Positions 43,102-52,404 of a stretch of 64,000 bases of DNA are shown here, in pieces (positions within the stretch are counted from its first letter, which is position 1; the number at the start of each line of letters is the position of its first letter). The position numbers and the translations under genes are program-made. The notes beneath the pieces are model-generated. The model worked only from the letters and a program-made list of their open reading frames with translations. It was not told the origin of the DNA and made no database searches. Origin of the DNA: an uncultured Pelagibacteraceae bacterium (GTDB lineage: Bacteria > Pseudomonadota > Alphaproteobacteria > Pelagibacterales > Pelagibacteraceae); the NCBI GenBank assembly GCA_902616725.1, contig CACMTZ010000005.1, positions 1 to 64,000 on the forward strand, read 5' to 3'.

Positions 43102-43845
43102 TCAACTCTTTTTTTTTAGATAACTTAAATGATGAAACACAATTGCGGCACTATTTGATATATTTAGGCTCTCAATTTTTTCATTTATCTCGATCTTAAC
43201 TAAAAAATCTGCATATTTGGATGTGTGTTTATGCATTCCTGATCCTTCAGATCCAAATAATAATATATTATTTCCTTTCCACTCAATATCAGTAAAGTTT
43301 TTTTTTCCATTACCATCAAAGCCATATACCCAAAAATTTTTTTCTTTAAGATTTTTAAGTGTTGTATTGATATTAGAAACTTCAAAAATATTAATATATT
43401 CAATTGCACCACTTGCTGCCTTATATAAAAGTTTACTTTCACTAGGAAAGTTTCTAGCTTTAATAATTACTCCATCAATATTAAAAGAGGCAGCACTTCT
43501 AATTAGAGATCCTATATTCCTTGGATCAGTTACACCATCAAGACAAATTAATGTAATGTTATCCTTATCTTTGACGTATTCTTTAAGAATTGGTTTTTGA
43601 ATATGTTCAACTTCTGCAACATACCCTTGATGTTGTAAATTCTCTCTAGTACTATATTTATCAAGTTCTTTTTTTGTTTTAAAATATACTTTGACATCAT
43701 TTAATAAATTTTTATTAGGACTTTTTTTATGAATATTTTTCTTACTTTCCTCAGTTAAAAATATCCTTAAAACCTTTCTTTTTGGGTTTCTGAGTGCTTC
43801 AATTACAGCATGTTGACCAACGATAAAAAATGATGATTTATTCAT
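43102..43845 (-). CDS. rlmB: 23S rRNA 2'-O-methyltransferase of the RlmB/TrmH family
   Basis: SPOUT methyltransferase of 247 residues. The N-terminal substrate-binding domain starts FFIVGQHAVIEALRNPKRKVLRIF, as in RlmB. The knot domain has motif 1 DPRNIGSLIRSAASFNIDGVII, motif 2 ILLFGSEGSGM and motif 3 SLNISNSAAIVFHHL. RlmB methylates G2251 in the peptidyl-transferase P loop of E. coli 23S rRNA. The gene is divergent from the tRNA-Tyr/tRNA-Gly/tuf unit, with 130 bases between, a conserved neighbourhood in alphaproteobacteria. Other TrmH-type enzymes are possible but less likely given the N-terminal domain. Confidence 0.9.
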   Translation of the reverse strand: MNKSSFFIVGQHAVIEALRNPKRKVLRIFLTEESKKNIHKKSPNKNLLNDVKVYFKTKKELDKYSTRENLQHQGYVAEVEHIQKPILKEYVKDKDNITLICLDGVTDPRNIGSLIRSAASFNIDGVIIKARNFPSESKLLYKAASGAIEYINIFEVSNINTTLKNLKEKNFWVYGFDGNGKKNFTDIEWKGNNILLFGSEGSGMHKHTSKYADFLVKIEINEKIESLNISNSAAIVFHHLSYLKKKS

Positions 43846-43899
43846 AAAATTACCTTTGTTTTACACGTTTTTTTAAATATTTTCCCATTAAATCACGTG

Positions 43900-43927
43900 T
43901 TGCATTTAAACAAATAAAATATATAAA
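43900..43927 (+). promoter_or_regulatory. Predicted promoter for the tRNA-Tyr/tRNA-Gly/tuf unit
   Basis: A TTGCAT (43900-43905) and a TATAAA (43922-43927) are separated by 16 bases in the 130-base gap between rlmB and tRNA-Tyr. A start near 43934 would leave a 40-base tRNA leader that includes the small AGGGG/CCCCT hairpin at 43957-43972. No competing strong candidate is seen downstream before tuf. Confidence 0.5.
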
Positions 43928-43975
43928 ACGCTTGTTGTTTGAAGCTTTATTGAACAAGGGGACACTTCCCCTAAG

Positions 43976-44061
43976 GGAGGGGTTCCAGAGCGGTCAAATG
44001 GGGCGGGCTGTAAACCCGTTGACTTCGGTCTTCGAAAGTTCGAATCTTTCCCCCTCCACCA
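43976..44061 (+). tRNA. tRNA-Tyr (anticodon GUA)
   Basis: Acceptor arms GGAGGGG and CCCCTCC pair fully, followed by encoded ACCA. The anticodon stem CGGG/CCCG frames the loop CTGTAAA, giving GUA. The long variable arm (about TTGACTTCGGTCTTCGAA) is expected for a bacterial tyrosine tRNA. It heads the tRNA-tuf unit. Confidence 0.97.
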
Positions 44062-44105
44062 TTCAATATTCTTTAACAATACTGGAGTGTTATTCTTGGG
44101 GTTGT

Positions 44106-44179
44106 GCGGGTGTAGTTCAATGGTAGAACGCTAGCCTTCCAAGCTGGATGTAAGGGTTCGATTCCCTTTACCCGCTCCA
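44106..44179 (+). tRNA. tRNA-Gly (anticodon UCC)
   Basis: The 74-base gene opens GCGGGTG and closes TACCCGC, then discriminator T and encoded CCA. The anticodon loop CTTCCAA gives UCC. T-arm GGGTTCGATTCCC is standard. It stands 44 bases after tRNA-Tyr and 40 bases before the tuf ATG, the same order as tyr-gly-tufB in E. coli. Confidence 0.96.
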
Positions 44180-44219
44180 AGAAAAATAAAGTTTAAAAAA
44201 AAAGTGAGGAAAATAAGTA

Positions 44220-45410
44220 ATGTCAAAAGAAAAATTTGTAAGAAATAAACCGCATTGTAACATTGGAACAATCGGTCATGTCGATCATGGCAAAACAACT
44301 TTAACTGCTGCTATCACTAAAGTTTTATCAGAAACTGGTGGAGCACAGGCTGTAGCATATGATCAAATTGATAAAGCTCCAGAGGAGAAAGAAAGAGGAA
44401 TTACAATTTCAACAGCACATGTTGAATACGAAACTGAAAAAAGACACTACGCACACGTAGATTGTCCAGGTCATGCTGACTATGTTAAGAATATGATTAC
44501 AGGTGCAGCTCAAATGGACGGAGCAATCTTAGTTGTAAATGCTGCTGATGGTCCTATGCCTCAAACAAGAGAGCATATTCTTTTAGCAAGACAAGTTGGA
44601 GTTCCTGCTATCTGTGTCTATTTAAATAAAGTAGATCAAGTTGATGATAAAGAAATGATTGATCTAGTCGAGGAGGAGATTAAAGAATTATTAACTTCTT
44701 ATAAATTTCCAGGTGACAAAACTCCTATTGCAAAAGGTTCTGCACTTGCAGCCGTTGAAGGAAGAGATGATGAAATTGGAAAAAATTCAATTTTAGAATT
44801 AATGAAGAATGTTGATGAGTTTATTCCACAACCAGACAGACCAAAAGATAAAGATTTTTTGATGCCTGTTGAGGATGTTTTCTCAATCTCAGGAAGAGGT
44901 ACTGTGGCAACCGGAAGAGTTGAGTCAGGTGTCCTTAAAACTGGAGACGAACTAGAAATAGTTGGTATTAGAGAAACTAAAAAATCAGTATGTACTGGTG
45001 TTGAAATGTTTAGAAAACTCCTAGACTCAGGCGAGGCAGGAGATAACGTTGGAGTTCTTTTAAGAGGTGTAGAAAGAACTGATATTGAAAGAGGACAAGT
45101 TCTTTGTAAACCAGGTTCTGTTACTCCACATACTAAATTTGAAGCTCAAGCGTATGTACTTAAAAAAGAAGAAGGTGGAAGACATACACCTTTTTTCACA
45201 AAGTATAGACCACAATTCTATTTTAGAACCACAGATGTAACTGGAGAAGTAGAGTTACCGGCTGGAACTGAAATGGTTATGCCTGGTGATGACGCTAAAT
45301 TTACAGTTAAATTAATTACACCAATTGCGATGTCAGAGAAATTAAATTTCGCTATTCGTGAAGGTGGTAGAACTGTTGGAGCTGGAGTAGTAACTAAAAT
45401 TATAGAGTAA
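44220..45410 (+). CDS. tuf: Translation elongation factor Tu
   Basis: GTPase that brings aminoacyl-tRNA to the ribosome. The 396-residue protein has G1 GHVDHGKT at 19-26, effector-loop [19 protein letters not shown], and NKVDQVDD, then domains 2 and 3 ending [13 protein letters not shown]. All residues I can check match normal EF-Tu. A purine-rich GTGAGG site precedes the ATG. The gene is framed by tRNA-Gly and tRNA-Trp. No second tuf appears in its other usual place between fusA and rpsJ in this window. Confidence 0.99.
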   Translation: MSKEKFVRNKPHCNIGTIGHVDHGKTTLTAAITKVLSETGGAQAVAYDQIDKAPEEKERGITISTAHVEYETEKRHYAHVDCPGHADYVKNMITGAAQMDGAILVVNAADGPMPQTREHILLARQVGVPAICVYLNKVDQVDDKEMIDLVEEEIKELLTSYKFPGDKTPIAKGSALAAVEGRDDEIGKNSILELMKNVDEFIPQPDRPKDKDFLMPVEDVFSISGRGTVATGRVESGVLKTGDELEIVGIRETKKSVCTGVEMFRKLLDSGEAGDNVGVLLRGVERTDIERGQVLCKPGSVTPHTKFEAQAYVLKKEEGGRHTPFFTKYRPQFYFRTTDVTGEVELPAGTEMVMPGDDAKFTVKLITPIAMSEKLNFAIREGGRTVGAGVVTKIIE

Positions 45411-45419
45411 ACTCTATAT

Positions 45420-45495
45420 AGGAGTGTAGCTCAATTGGTAGAGCGCCGGTCTCCAAAACCGGAGGCTGAGGGTTCGAGTCCCTCCGCTCCTGCCA
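45420..45495 (+). tRNA. tRNA-Trp (anticodon CCA)
   Basis: The 76-base gene opens AGGAGTG and closes CGCTCCT, then discriminator G and encoded CCA. Anticodon stem CCGGT/ACCGG frames the loop CTCCAAA, giving CCA. It begins 9 bases after the tuf stop and ends 17 bases before secE, so it is very likely cut from a tuf-secE transcript. Confidence 0.97.
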
Positions 45496-45512
45496 ATTTG
45501 AAATAGATAAAT

Positions 45513-45704
45513 ATGAAGAACCCAATTAAATTTATACAAGAAGTAAAACAAGAGGCATTCAAAGTTTCTTGGCCCACAGGAAAAGAGACACTTCAGGGTG
45601 CATTAATGGTTTTTGCGATGGCAGTAGTTATGTCTTTGTTTTTTCTATTATTAGATCAGGTTTTAAAATTTTTCTTAGAATTGTTACTTAAGGTGAGTAT
45701 TTAA
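45513..45704 (+). CDS. secE: Preprotein translocase subunit SecE
   Basis: Small inner-membrane subunit that clamps SecY. The 63-residue, single-span form is normal for alphaproteobacteria: amphipathic KFIQEVKQEAFKVSWPTGKE (about 6-25), with the conserved KVSWP motif, then one membrane helix from about 33 to 58. It overlaps nusG by one base, the usual secE-nusG pairing. The gap to tRNA-Trp upstream contains no promoter-like element. Confidence 0.95.
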   Translation: MKNPIKFIQEVKQEAFKVSWPTGKETLQGALMVFAMAVVMSLFFLLLDQVLKFFLELLLKVSI

Positions 45705-46234
45705 TGAAAAATTGGTATATAGTTCAATCTCACTCCAGTTTTGAAAACAAAGTTGCAGGATTGATTAAAGAGGAAGCAGATAAGGCTAAAATATCTGAAA
45801 AATTTGAAGAAATAATCGTTCCAACTCATGATGTTACTGAAGTTAAAAGAGGTAAAAGGATTCAAAGAAAAAAAAAATATTTTCCAGGTTATGTTCTGAT
45901 TAAAAGTGAGATGGATAATGATATTTATCACATGATAAAAAACATTAAACGTGTCAGTGGTTTTTTAGGTACAAAGGGAATGCCTGTACCTGTGTCCGAT
46001 AAAGAAATTGATAAAATTTTAGGTCAGATAAAAGATGGGGTTGCTCAGCCTAAATCAGCTGTAGAATACACAGTTGGTGAAAAAGTTCAGGTTATTGATG
46101 GACCTTTTGCATCATTTAGTGGAATGGTTGAAGAAATTGATGAAGAAAAGTCTAGACTTAAGGTGTCAGTTTCTATATTTGGAAGGCCAACACCAGTTGA
46201 TTTAGAATATAATCAAGTGGAGAAAGTAAGTTAA
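45704..46234 (+). CDS. nusG: Transcription termination/antitermination factor NusG
   Basis: RNA-polymerase-binding factor that couples transcription to translation and to Rho. The 176-residue protein opens [18 protein letters not shown] (NGN domain), has [14 protein letters not shown] and the VSGFLGT stretch, and ends in a KOW domain (about 125-176) with [17 protein letters not shown]. Starts on the last base of secE and is followed by rplK after 4 bases. Confidence 0.97.
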   Translation: MKNWYIVQSHSSFENKVAGLIKEEADKAKISEKFEEIIVPTHDVTEVKRGKRIQRKKKYFPGYVLIKSEMDNDIYHMIKNIKRVSGFLGTKGMPVPVSDKEIDKILGQIKDGVAQPKSAVEYTVGEKVQVIDGPFASFSGMVEEIDEEKSRLKVSVSIFGRPTPVDLEYNQVEKVS

Positions 46235-46238
46235 ATTT

Positions 46239-46670
46239 ATGGCAGCTAAAAAAGAAATTAGTGGTTTTATAAAGTTACAAATCAAAGGTGGCCAAGCAAA
46301 TCCTGCTCCACCAGTTGGACCTGCATTAGGGCAACGAGGGGTAAACATAATGGAATTTTGTAAAGCTTTCAATGATAAAACTAAAAAGTTAGCTGGCAAA
46401 CCTGTACCAGTCGAAATAACAGTCTATAAAGATAAAAAATTTGATTTTAAAATTAAATCACCACCAGCATCTTTCTTTATAAGAGAAGCTGCAAAATTAA
46501 AAAGTGGTTCTCAAGAACCTGGTCGAAACATTGTTGCATCAATTACAAAAAAACAAGCCGAAGAAATTGCTAAACAAAAAATGGAGGATTTAAACGCTCT
46601 TGATTTAGATCAAGCGGTCAAAATAATTGCTGGCTCTGCAAGATCAATGGGTATCGAGGTAAAAGATTAG
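46239..46670 (+). CDS. rplK: 50S ribosomal protein L11
   Basis: Binds the GTPase-associated centre of 23S rRNA. The 143-residue protein shows the proline-rich [20 protein letters not shown] linker stretch, split by the [10 protein letters not shown] helix, and the C-terminal rRNA-binding domain ending [13 protein letters not shown]. These are conserved L11 landmarks, including the prolines contacted by thiostrepton. It heads the L11-L1-L10-L7/L12 cluster, with rplA two bases downstream. Confidence 0.98.
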   Translation: MAAKKEISGFIKLQIKGGQANPAPPVGPALGQRGVNIMEFCKAFNDKTKKLAGKPVPVEITVYKDKKFDFKIKSPPASFFIREAAKLKSGSQEPGRNIVASITKKQAEEIAKQKMEDLNALDLDQAVKIIAGSARSMGIEVKD

Positions 46671-46672
46671 TT

Positions 46673-47362
46673 ATGGCTTCAAAAAGATTTAAAAAACTTC
46701 CTGAAAAAACCACCGAACTTTCATCTGAAGTAATTGAAAAATTAATTCCAGTAGTTAAAAAAAATTGCACAACTAAATTTGATGAGTCAGTCGATTTAAG
46801 TTTTCAGATTAATAATAAACAAAAAAAAAGTGAGATAAATATTAGAACTATAGTAAATCTTCCTGGTGGAACTGGTAAAAAGATAAAAGTTGCTGTCGTA
46901 TGTGAGGATACTAAATCTGATGAAGCAAGAAGTGCTGGTGCAGATATTGTAGGTGGTGATGAATTTATTGAAAAAATTAAAAATGGTGAAATGGATTTTG
47001 AAAAATTAATTTGTACTCCATCCATGATGATTAAATTATCAAAGTTAGGAAAAGTGTTAGGACCAAAAGGTTTAATGCCCAATCCAAAGTTAGGAACTGT
47101 GACTGAAAATTTAAAAACATCAATTTCAGATGCAAAATCTGGTCAAGCGGAAATTAGAAATGATAAAGATGGAAACATTGGTGTAAGTATAGGAAAAAAA
47201 TCTTTTAGTGATGAAAAACTAATTAAAAATTTTAATGCCGTTATAGATACACTTGAGAAAGAAAAATCAAATAACACAGTTAAAGGAGATCTGATAAAAA
47301 CCGCATTTGTGACATCAACAATGGGTGTTTCATATAAATTAAAATTAGGAAAAAATATTTAA
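46673..47362 (+). CDS. rplA: 50S ribosomal protein L1
   Basis: Forms the mobile L1 stalk of the ribosome and, in many bacteria, represses its own L11-L1 message. The 229-residue protein has RTIVNLPGGTGKK, GADIVGGDEFIEKI, and LGPKGLMPNPKLGTVT, the last being the classic L1 signature. It lies two bases after rplK and three before rplJ. I see no clear L1-binding hairpin in the short gap before rplK. Confidence 0.98.
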   Translation: MASKRFKKLPEKTTELSSEVIEKLIPVVKKNCTTKFDESVDLSFQINNKQKKSEINIRTIVNLPGGTGKKIKVAVVCEDTKSDEARSAGADIVGGDEFIEKIKNGEMDFEKLICTPSMMIKLSKLGKVLGPKGLMPNPKLGTVTENLKTSISDAKSGQAEIRNDKDGNIGVSIGKKSFSDEKLIKNFNAVIDTLEKEKSNNTVKGDLIKTAFVTSTMGVSYKLKLGKNI

Positions 47363-47365
47363 GTT

Positions 47366-47887
47366 ATGATGAATAAAGAGCAAAAGAAAAACTACATTGC
47401 TGAAATGACAACTCAATTTGAGAATAGTAAAGCGGTTATGGTTACTCATTATCAAGGTCTGACAATGACTCAATTGGATGAATTAAGATCAAAAATGAGA
47501 GAACATGGAATAATTTTTAAAATTACCAAAAACAGAATTACAAAATTAGCACTGGAAAAAACTAAATGTAAAGATTTATCAAATTTATTTACCGGCCCAA
47601 CAGCCGTTGCATTTGGAGAAGATGCAATTATGTCAGCACGAATTTTATCCAAGTTTGCAAAAGATAATGAGAATCTGAAATTGATCGGTGGAATGATGGA
47701 AAATGAAATTCTTGATCAAGCTGGAGTAATGAATGTCGCAAATTTACCTACTTTAGACGAAGCAAGGGCTAATATTGTAGGTATTTTGAATGCATCTGCA
47801 TCAAAATTAGTAAGTATTTTGCTTGCACGATCGGAAAAAATGAGTAGTTTACCCCCAGAAAATTCTGAAACACAACCTAAAGAGTAA
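47366..47887 (+). CDS. rplJ: 50S ribosomal protein L10
   Basis: Base of the L7/L12 stalk. The 173-residue protein has an N-terminal domain with AVMVTHYQGLTMTQLDELR and KITKNRITKLAL, GPTAVAF, and a long C-terminal helix that binds L7/L12 dimers. Two tandem ATG codons (47366 and 47369) are possible starts. The usual L10 leader cannot exist here: only 3 bases separate rplA from rplJ. Confidence 0.97.
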   Translation: MMNKEQKKNYIAEMTTQFENSKAVMVTHYQGLTMTQLDELRSKMREHGIIFKITKNRITKLALEKTKCKDLSNLFTGPTAVAFGEDAIMSARILSKFAKDNENLKLIGGMMENEILDQAGVMNVANLPTLDEARANIVGILNASASKLVSILLARSEKMSSLPPENSETQPKE

Positions 47888-47890
47888 ATT

Positions 47891-48256
47891 ATGCCAGACC
47901 TAAATAAAATTATCGAAGACTTATCAAGTTTAACTGTTGCTGAAGCAGCAGATCTTTCAAAACAACTAGAAGAAAAATGGGGTGTTACGCCAATGGCGGC
48001 AGCAGCTCCAGCAGCAGCAGGAGCAGCAGCAGCAGCAGAAGAAAAGGATGATTTTTCAATCATGCTCGTTTCTGCAGGAGATAAAAAAATTAACGTAATT
48101 AAAGAAGTAAGAGCAGCAACTTCTCTTGGTCTTAAAGAAGCAAAAGACTTGGTAGAGGGCGCACCTAAAGAAGTAAAAGCAGGTGTACCGAAAAAAGAAG
48201 CAGAAGAAATTAAAGCTAAGTTAGAAGCTGCAGGGGCAAAAGTAGAACTTAAATAA
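47891..48256 (+). CDS. rplL: 50S ribosomal protein L7/L12
   Basis: Multi-copy stalk protein that recruits translation factors. The 121-residue protein has an N-terminal dimerisation helix pair, a flexible alanine-rich hinge [19 protein letters not shown] (about 36-54), and a C-terminal domain with [26 protein letters not shown], the standard factor-binding surface. It ends the L11-L12 cluster, 57 bases before rpoB, with a strong hairpin in that gap. Confidence 0.98.
   Translation: MPDLNKIIEDLSSLTVAEAADLSKQLEEKWGVTPMAAAAPAAAGAAAAAEEKDDFSIMLVSAGDKKINVIKEVRAATSLGLKEAKDLVEGAPKEVKAGVPKKEAEEIKAKLEAAGAKVELK
47996..48038 (+). repeat. GCA-rich triplet run coding the L7/L12 alanine hinge
   Basis: A near-continuous (GCA)n tract with a few GCG, GCT, CCA and GGA interruptions stands out as GC-rich in a very AT-rich setting. 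It is explained by the alanine-rich hinge of L7/L12 and need not have another function. Length variation between strains would be tolerated. Confidence 0.7.
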
Positions 48257-48274
48257 ATTAACAGGAAATTTTTA

Positions 48275-48304
48275 AGTACTGATTAGTTAAGTTTAATCAG
48301 TATT
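48275..48304 (+). promoter_or_regulatory. Hairpin in the rplL-rpoB gap
   Basis: TACTGATTA (48277-48285) and TAATCAGTA (48294-48302) pair perfectly, and a G-T and an A-T pair extend the stem to 11 around an 8-base loop. No T-run follows, so it is not a normal intrinsic terminator. Its place matches the attenuator/RNase III processing site between rplL and rpoB in E. coli; whether it acts so here is inference. Confidence 0.6.
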
Positions 48305-48313
48305 AAGACATAG

Positions 48314-51300
48314 ATGCAAATATCTTTTACTGAAAAGAAAAATATTAGAAAAAGTTTCGGAAAACTAAAAGAAAGTTTATCCATACCCAATCTAATAGAA
48401 GTTCAAAAAAATTCCTACGACGAATTAACATTTTTTAACCCTGAAGCAGGTGATTTAACTAAAGGATTTGACAGAGTATTCAAAAGTATTTTTCCTATTG
48501 AAGATCTTAACGATAAAGCAACATTAGAATATGTATCATACAGACTTGAAAAACCAAAATTTGATGTAGAAGAATGTATTGCTAGAGGCTTAACTTACTC
48601 CTCTGCTTTAAAATGCACATTACGATTAGTTGTTTATGAAATAAATCAAGAAACGAACACTAAAGATATTTTGTCAGCAAAAGAGCAAGAAGTTTATATG
48701 GGTGAAGTGCCTATGATGACTAATAGTGGTACATTCATAACGAATGGTGTTCAAAGGGTTGTTGTAAATCAAATGCATAGAAGTCCAGGAGTTTTTTTCG
48801 ATCATGACAAAGGCAAAACTCATGCAAGTGGAAAACTTTTGTTTAATTGTAGAGTAATACCAAATCGAGGGTCTTGGTTAGATTTTGAATATGATGTAAA
48901 AGATTTTTTATATTTTAAAATTGATAGGAAGAAAAAAATTCTCGCATCTACTTTATTACTTGCTCTTGGTTATTCAAAAAGCGAAATTGTAAATGAATTT
49001 TATGAGTCAGAAAAATTTATTTTTGATACAAAATCAGAAAAGTGGAAAACAAAATTTAACCCTGAAAATTATAAAGCTAAAAATTTTTCTGAAGAAGTTG
49101 TTGATGCTAAATCAGGAAAAGTTGTTATTAAATTAGGAGAAAAAATAAATTATTTAAATGCTAAAAAATTATCTAATGATGGATTAAAAGATATACTAGT
49201 TGCGAAAGAATCATTATTTGGAAAGTTTTTACATAAAGATATTAAATTAAATGATCAAGAGGACGGATTATTAAAAATTGGTACTGAGTTAAATGAAACA
49301 ATCATTCAACAAATTTTGGATGCCAATATTACAAGTCTAGATATTTCTGTAACAAATTCTATAAACAAAGGTCCTTATTTACTCACTACAATCCTGAATG
49401 ACAAAAATAATACTAAAGATGAGGCAATTACTGAAATTTATAAGATGTTAAGACCTGGTGAACCTCCAACAATTGAAATAGCAACTCAAATTTTTAATAA
49501 TTTATTCTTTAGTTCAGACCGATATGACTTGTCTGACGTTGGAAGAGTCAAAATGAATTCTAGATTAGATTTAGAATGCTCAGATAAAATTACGATATTA
49601 AGAAATGATGATATTTTAGCAATTATTCGTAAAATGTTGGACCTAAGAGATGGTAAAGATGATGTTGATGACATTGATCATCTTGGAAATAGAAGAGTTA
49701 GATCTGTAGGTGAATTAGTTGAAAATCAAGCTCGTATTGGTGTTTATAGAATGGAAAGAGCAATTAAAGAAAAAATGACTACTTTAGATATCGAGTCAGC
49801 AATGCCACAAGATTTGATAAACGCAAAACCACTCACAATTTCATTAAAAGATTTTTTTGCAAGTTCTCAACTTTCTCAATTTATGGATCAAACAAATCCA
49901 CTTTCAGAAATTACTCATAAAAGAAGAGTTTCTGCTTTAGGCCCTGGTGGACTAACAAGGGAGCGAGCTGGGTTTGAGGTTAGAGACGTGCATCCAACTC
50001 ATTATGGAAGAATTTGTCCAATTGAGACTCCAGAGGGCCCAAATATTGGCTTGATCAATAGTTTATCTACTTATGCAAAAATTAATAAATATGGTTTTAT
50101 TGAAAGTCCTTACAAGAGAGTAAAAGAAGGTGTTGTTCAAGATAAAGTAGAATATTTGTCCGCAATGGAGGAAACAAAATTTACTATAGCCCAAGCTAAT
50201 ACTAAAATTGATAAAAATGGAAAAATAGTTGAGGAATTAGTTTCCTGTAGACAAAACTTAAACTTCCTTTTAGCAAAACCTGAAACGATAGATTATATTG
50301 ACGTATCACCTAAACAATTGGTTTCGGTGGCTGCTTCATTGATACCTTTCTTAGAGAATGATGATGCGAATAGAGCATTAATGGGTTCTAACATGATGAG
50401 ACAAGCTGTTCCGTTATTAAAACCTGAGGCACCTTTGGTTGGTACTGGAATAGAAAGTGATGTTGCATTAGATTCGGGGGTTACAATTGTTGCTAAAAGA
50501 GACGGAGTAGTAGATAAAATTGATGGTAAAAGAATTGTAATTAAAGTTACAGAAGAAACTGATTTCTCAAAATCTGGTGTTGATATTTATAATTTACAAA
50601 AATTTAAAAGATCTAACCAAAACACATGTATTAATCAAAGACCTTTGGTTAGAGTAGGAGATAAAGTAAAAACTGGTGATATTATTGCAGATGGTCCTTC
50701 GACTAAATTAGGCGAGTTAGCTTTAGGTAAAAATGTTACTGTAGCATTTATGCCTTGGCAGGGATACAATTTTGAAGATTCTATTTTAATTTCAGAAAGA
50801 TGCGTAACTGATGATGTATTTACTTCAGTACATATTGTTGAGTATGAGATTATGGCAAGAGATACAAAACTTGGTGAAGAAGAAATAACACGAGACATAC
50901 CTAACGTTAATGAAGAAGCTCTAAAAAATTTAGATGAGTCAGGAATAGTATATATTGGTGCAGAGGTAAATGCGGGAGATATACTGGTAGGTAAAGTGAC
51001 TCCTAAAGGGGATTCAGCATCAGGTCCTGAGGAAAAATTGTTGAGATCAATTTTTGGAGAAAAAGCAATTGATGTGACAGATACATCTTTAAGGATGTCT
51101 AGAGGAAGCAGTGGTACTGTAGTTGATGTAAGAGTGTTTAATAGACATGGAATAGAAAAAGATGAAAGATCCATCACAATTGAAAGAGCTGAAATTGATC
51201 AAGTGCAACAAGATAAAATTGTTGAGGAAGAAATTTTGGAGAGAAGTATTAAACAAAGAGCTGCTCAAATTTTATCAGGCGAAACCCTTTCTAAGAAAAT

Positions 51301-52402
51301 AAAAGATGTTGAAGCCGGCTCTAAATTAGATTTTGAGACAATAAATAAAATATCTATCAGCGATCTTTTTAAACTGACTATTTCAAATCCAAAAAATGAA
51401 AATGCATTATTACAATTAAAAGATCAGTATAATAAAGCAAAACAAGATATTACCGAAAGATTTGAAGATAAAGTTTTAAAAATTAGAAGTGGTGATGATT
51501 TATTACCTAGTGTGATGAAAATGGTAAAGGTTTTTGTTGCAATCAAAAGAAGATTAAGACCAGGTGATAAAATGTCAGGAAGGCATGGTAATAAAGGAGT
51601 TGTCAGTAAGATTGTGCCAGTAGAAGACATGCCTTACAGAGAAGATGGACGACCAGTAGATATAGTTTTAAATCCTTTAGGTGTGCCTAGTCGGATGAAT
51701 GTAGGGCAAATCCTTGAAACTCATTTAGGATGGGCGTGTAAAGAATTCGGTGAACAAATTAAGAATTTAGTTAATGAAAATAATAAAAAAATTGAGAGAA
51801 ATGAAAAAATAGAGAGTTTTTTAAAATCTGTTTACGGTGAAGAAATATTTGATCAAAAAGTAGATAAATTAAGTAAAACAGAATTTAAAGATTTATGTGA
51901 AAATTTACAAAATGGTATAGCTATATCCACTCCAGTTTTTGATGGAGCTAAAGAAAAAAATGTAACAGAAATGTTAGAGTTAGCAAATTTACCTAAATCA
52001 GGACAAACTTATTTATGGGATGGAAGGACTGGTGAAAAATTTGACAGACCAGTTACTGTTGGAATAATTTACATGCTTAAACTTCATCATTTAGTGGAAG
52101 ACAAAATTCACGCTAGATCTACTGGTCCTTATAGTTTAGTAACTCAACAACCGTTGGGTGGAAAAGCTCAATTAGGTGGTCAAAGGTTTGGTGAAATGGA
52201 GGTATGGGCACTTGAAGCATATGGTGCATCATACACACTACAAGAAATACTTACTGTAAAATCTGATGATGTTGCTGGAAGAGTAAAAGTTTATGAGACT
52301 ATTGTTAAGGGTGAAGAAAACTTTGAGTCTGGAATACCAGAATCATTTAACGTACTTGTTAAAGAAATTAAATCTTTGGCATTAAATGTGGAATTAAATT
52401 AA
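48314..52402 (+). CDS. rpoB: DNA-directed RNA polymerase, beta subunit
   Basis: Catalytic-core subunit of RNA polymerase, 1,362 residues. The rifampicin-pocket region near residues 516-545 ([10 protein letters not shown], then [20 protein letters not shown]) matches the sensitive E. coli sequence at the sites I can compare. Downstream [24 protein letters not shown] sequence, [17 protein letters not shown] and the C-terminal [24 protein letters not shown] are all present. It ends two bases before rpoC. The start ATG at 48314 follows the hairpin by 9 bases and lacks a strong ribosome binding site. Confidence 0.99.
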   Translation: MQISFTEKKNIRKSFGKLKESLSIPNLIEVQKNSYDELTFFNPEAGDLTKGFDRVFKSIFPIEDLNDKATLEYVSYRLEKPKFDVEECIARGLTYSSALKCTLRLVVYEINQETNTKDILSAKEQEVYMGEVPMMTNSGTFITNGVQRVVVNQMHRSPGVFFDHDKGKTHASGKLLFNCRVIPNRGSWLDFEYDVKDFLYFKIDRKKKILASTLLLALGYSKSEIVNEFYESEKFIFDTKSEKWKTKFNPENYKAKNFSEEVVDAKSGKVVIKLGEKINYLNAKKLSNDGLKDILVAKESLFGKFLHKDIKLNDQEDGLLKIGTELNETIIQQILDANITSLDISVTNSINKGPYLLTTILNDKNNTKDEAITEIYKMLRPGEPPTIEIATQIFNNLFFSSDRYDLSDVGRVKMNSRLDLECSDKITILRNDDILAIIRKMLDLRDGKDDVDDIDHLGNRRVRSVGELVENQARIGVYRMERAIKEKMTTLDIESAMPQDLINAKPLTISLKDFFASSQLSQFMDQTNPLSEITHKRRVSALGPGGLTRERAGFEVRDVHPTHYGRICPIETPEGPNIGLINSLSTYAKINKYGFIESPYKRVKEGVVQDKVEYLSAMEETKFTIAQANTKIDKNGKIVEELVSCRQNLNFLLAKPETIDYIDVSPKQLVSVAASLIPFLENDDANRALMGSNMMRQAVPLLKPEAPLVGTGIESDVALDSGVTIVAKRDGVVDKIDGKRIVIKVTEETDFSKSGVDIYNLQKFKRSNQNTCINQRPLVRVGDKVKTGDIIADGPSTKLGELALGKNVTVAFMPWQGYNFEDSILISERCVTDDVFTSVHIVEYEIMARDTKLGEEEITRDIPNVNEEALKNLDESGIVYIGAEVNAGDILVGKVTPKGDSASGPEEKLLRSIFGEKAIDVTDTSLRMSRGSSGTVVDVRVFNRHGIEKDERSITIERAEIDQVQQDKIVEEEILERSIKQRAAQILSGETLSKKIKDVEAGSKLDFETINKISISDLFKLTISNPKNENALLQLKDQYNKAKQDITERFEDKVLKIRSGDDLLPSVMKMVKVFVAIKRRLRPGDKMSGRHGNKGVVSKIVPVEDMPYREDGRPVDIVLNPLGVPSRMNVGQILETHLGWACKEFGEQIKNLVNENNKKIERNEKIESFLKSVYGEEIFDQKVDKLSKTEFKDLCENLQNGIAISTPVFDGAKEKNVTEMLELANLPKSGQTYLWDGRTGEKFDRPVTVGIIYMLKLHHLVEDKIHARSTGPYSLVTQQPLGGKAQLGGQRFGEMEVWALEAYGASYTLQEILTVKSDDVAGRVKVYETIVKGEENFESGIPESFNVLVKEIKSLALNVELN

Positions 52403-52404
52403 TT

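Noticed and set aside
43217..43600. 127-codon open frame antisense to rlmB
   Set aside because: It mirrors the conserved SpoU motifs of rlmB; no independent coding evidence.
43932..44126. 64-codon frame across the tRNA-Tyr and tRNA-Gly genes
   Set aside because: It is formed by translating tRNA sequence; both tRNAs are complete.
47716..48063. Alanine-rich 115-codon frame antisense to rplJ/rplL
   Set aside because: The alanine run is the reverse reading of the GCA-rich hinge of rplL and is not evidence for a gene.
50635..51177. 180-codon open frame antisense to rpoB
   Set aside because: Serine- and leucine-rich composition is the mirror of lysine/glutamate-rich rpoB codons; the opposite strand is certain rpoB and no family motif is visible.
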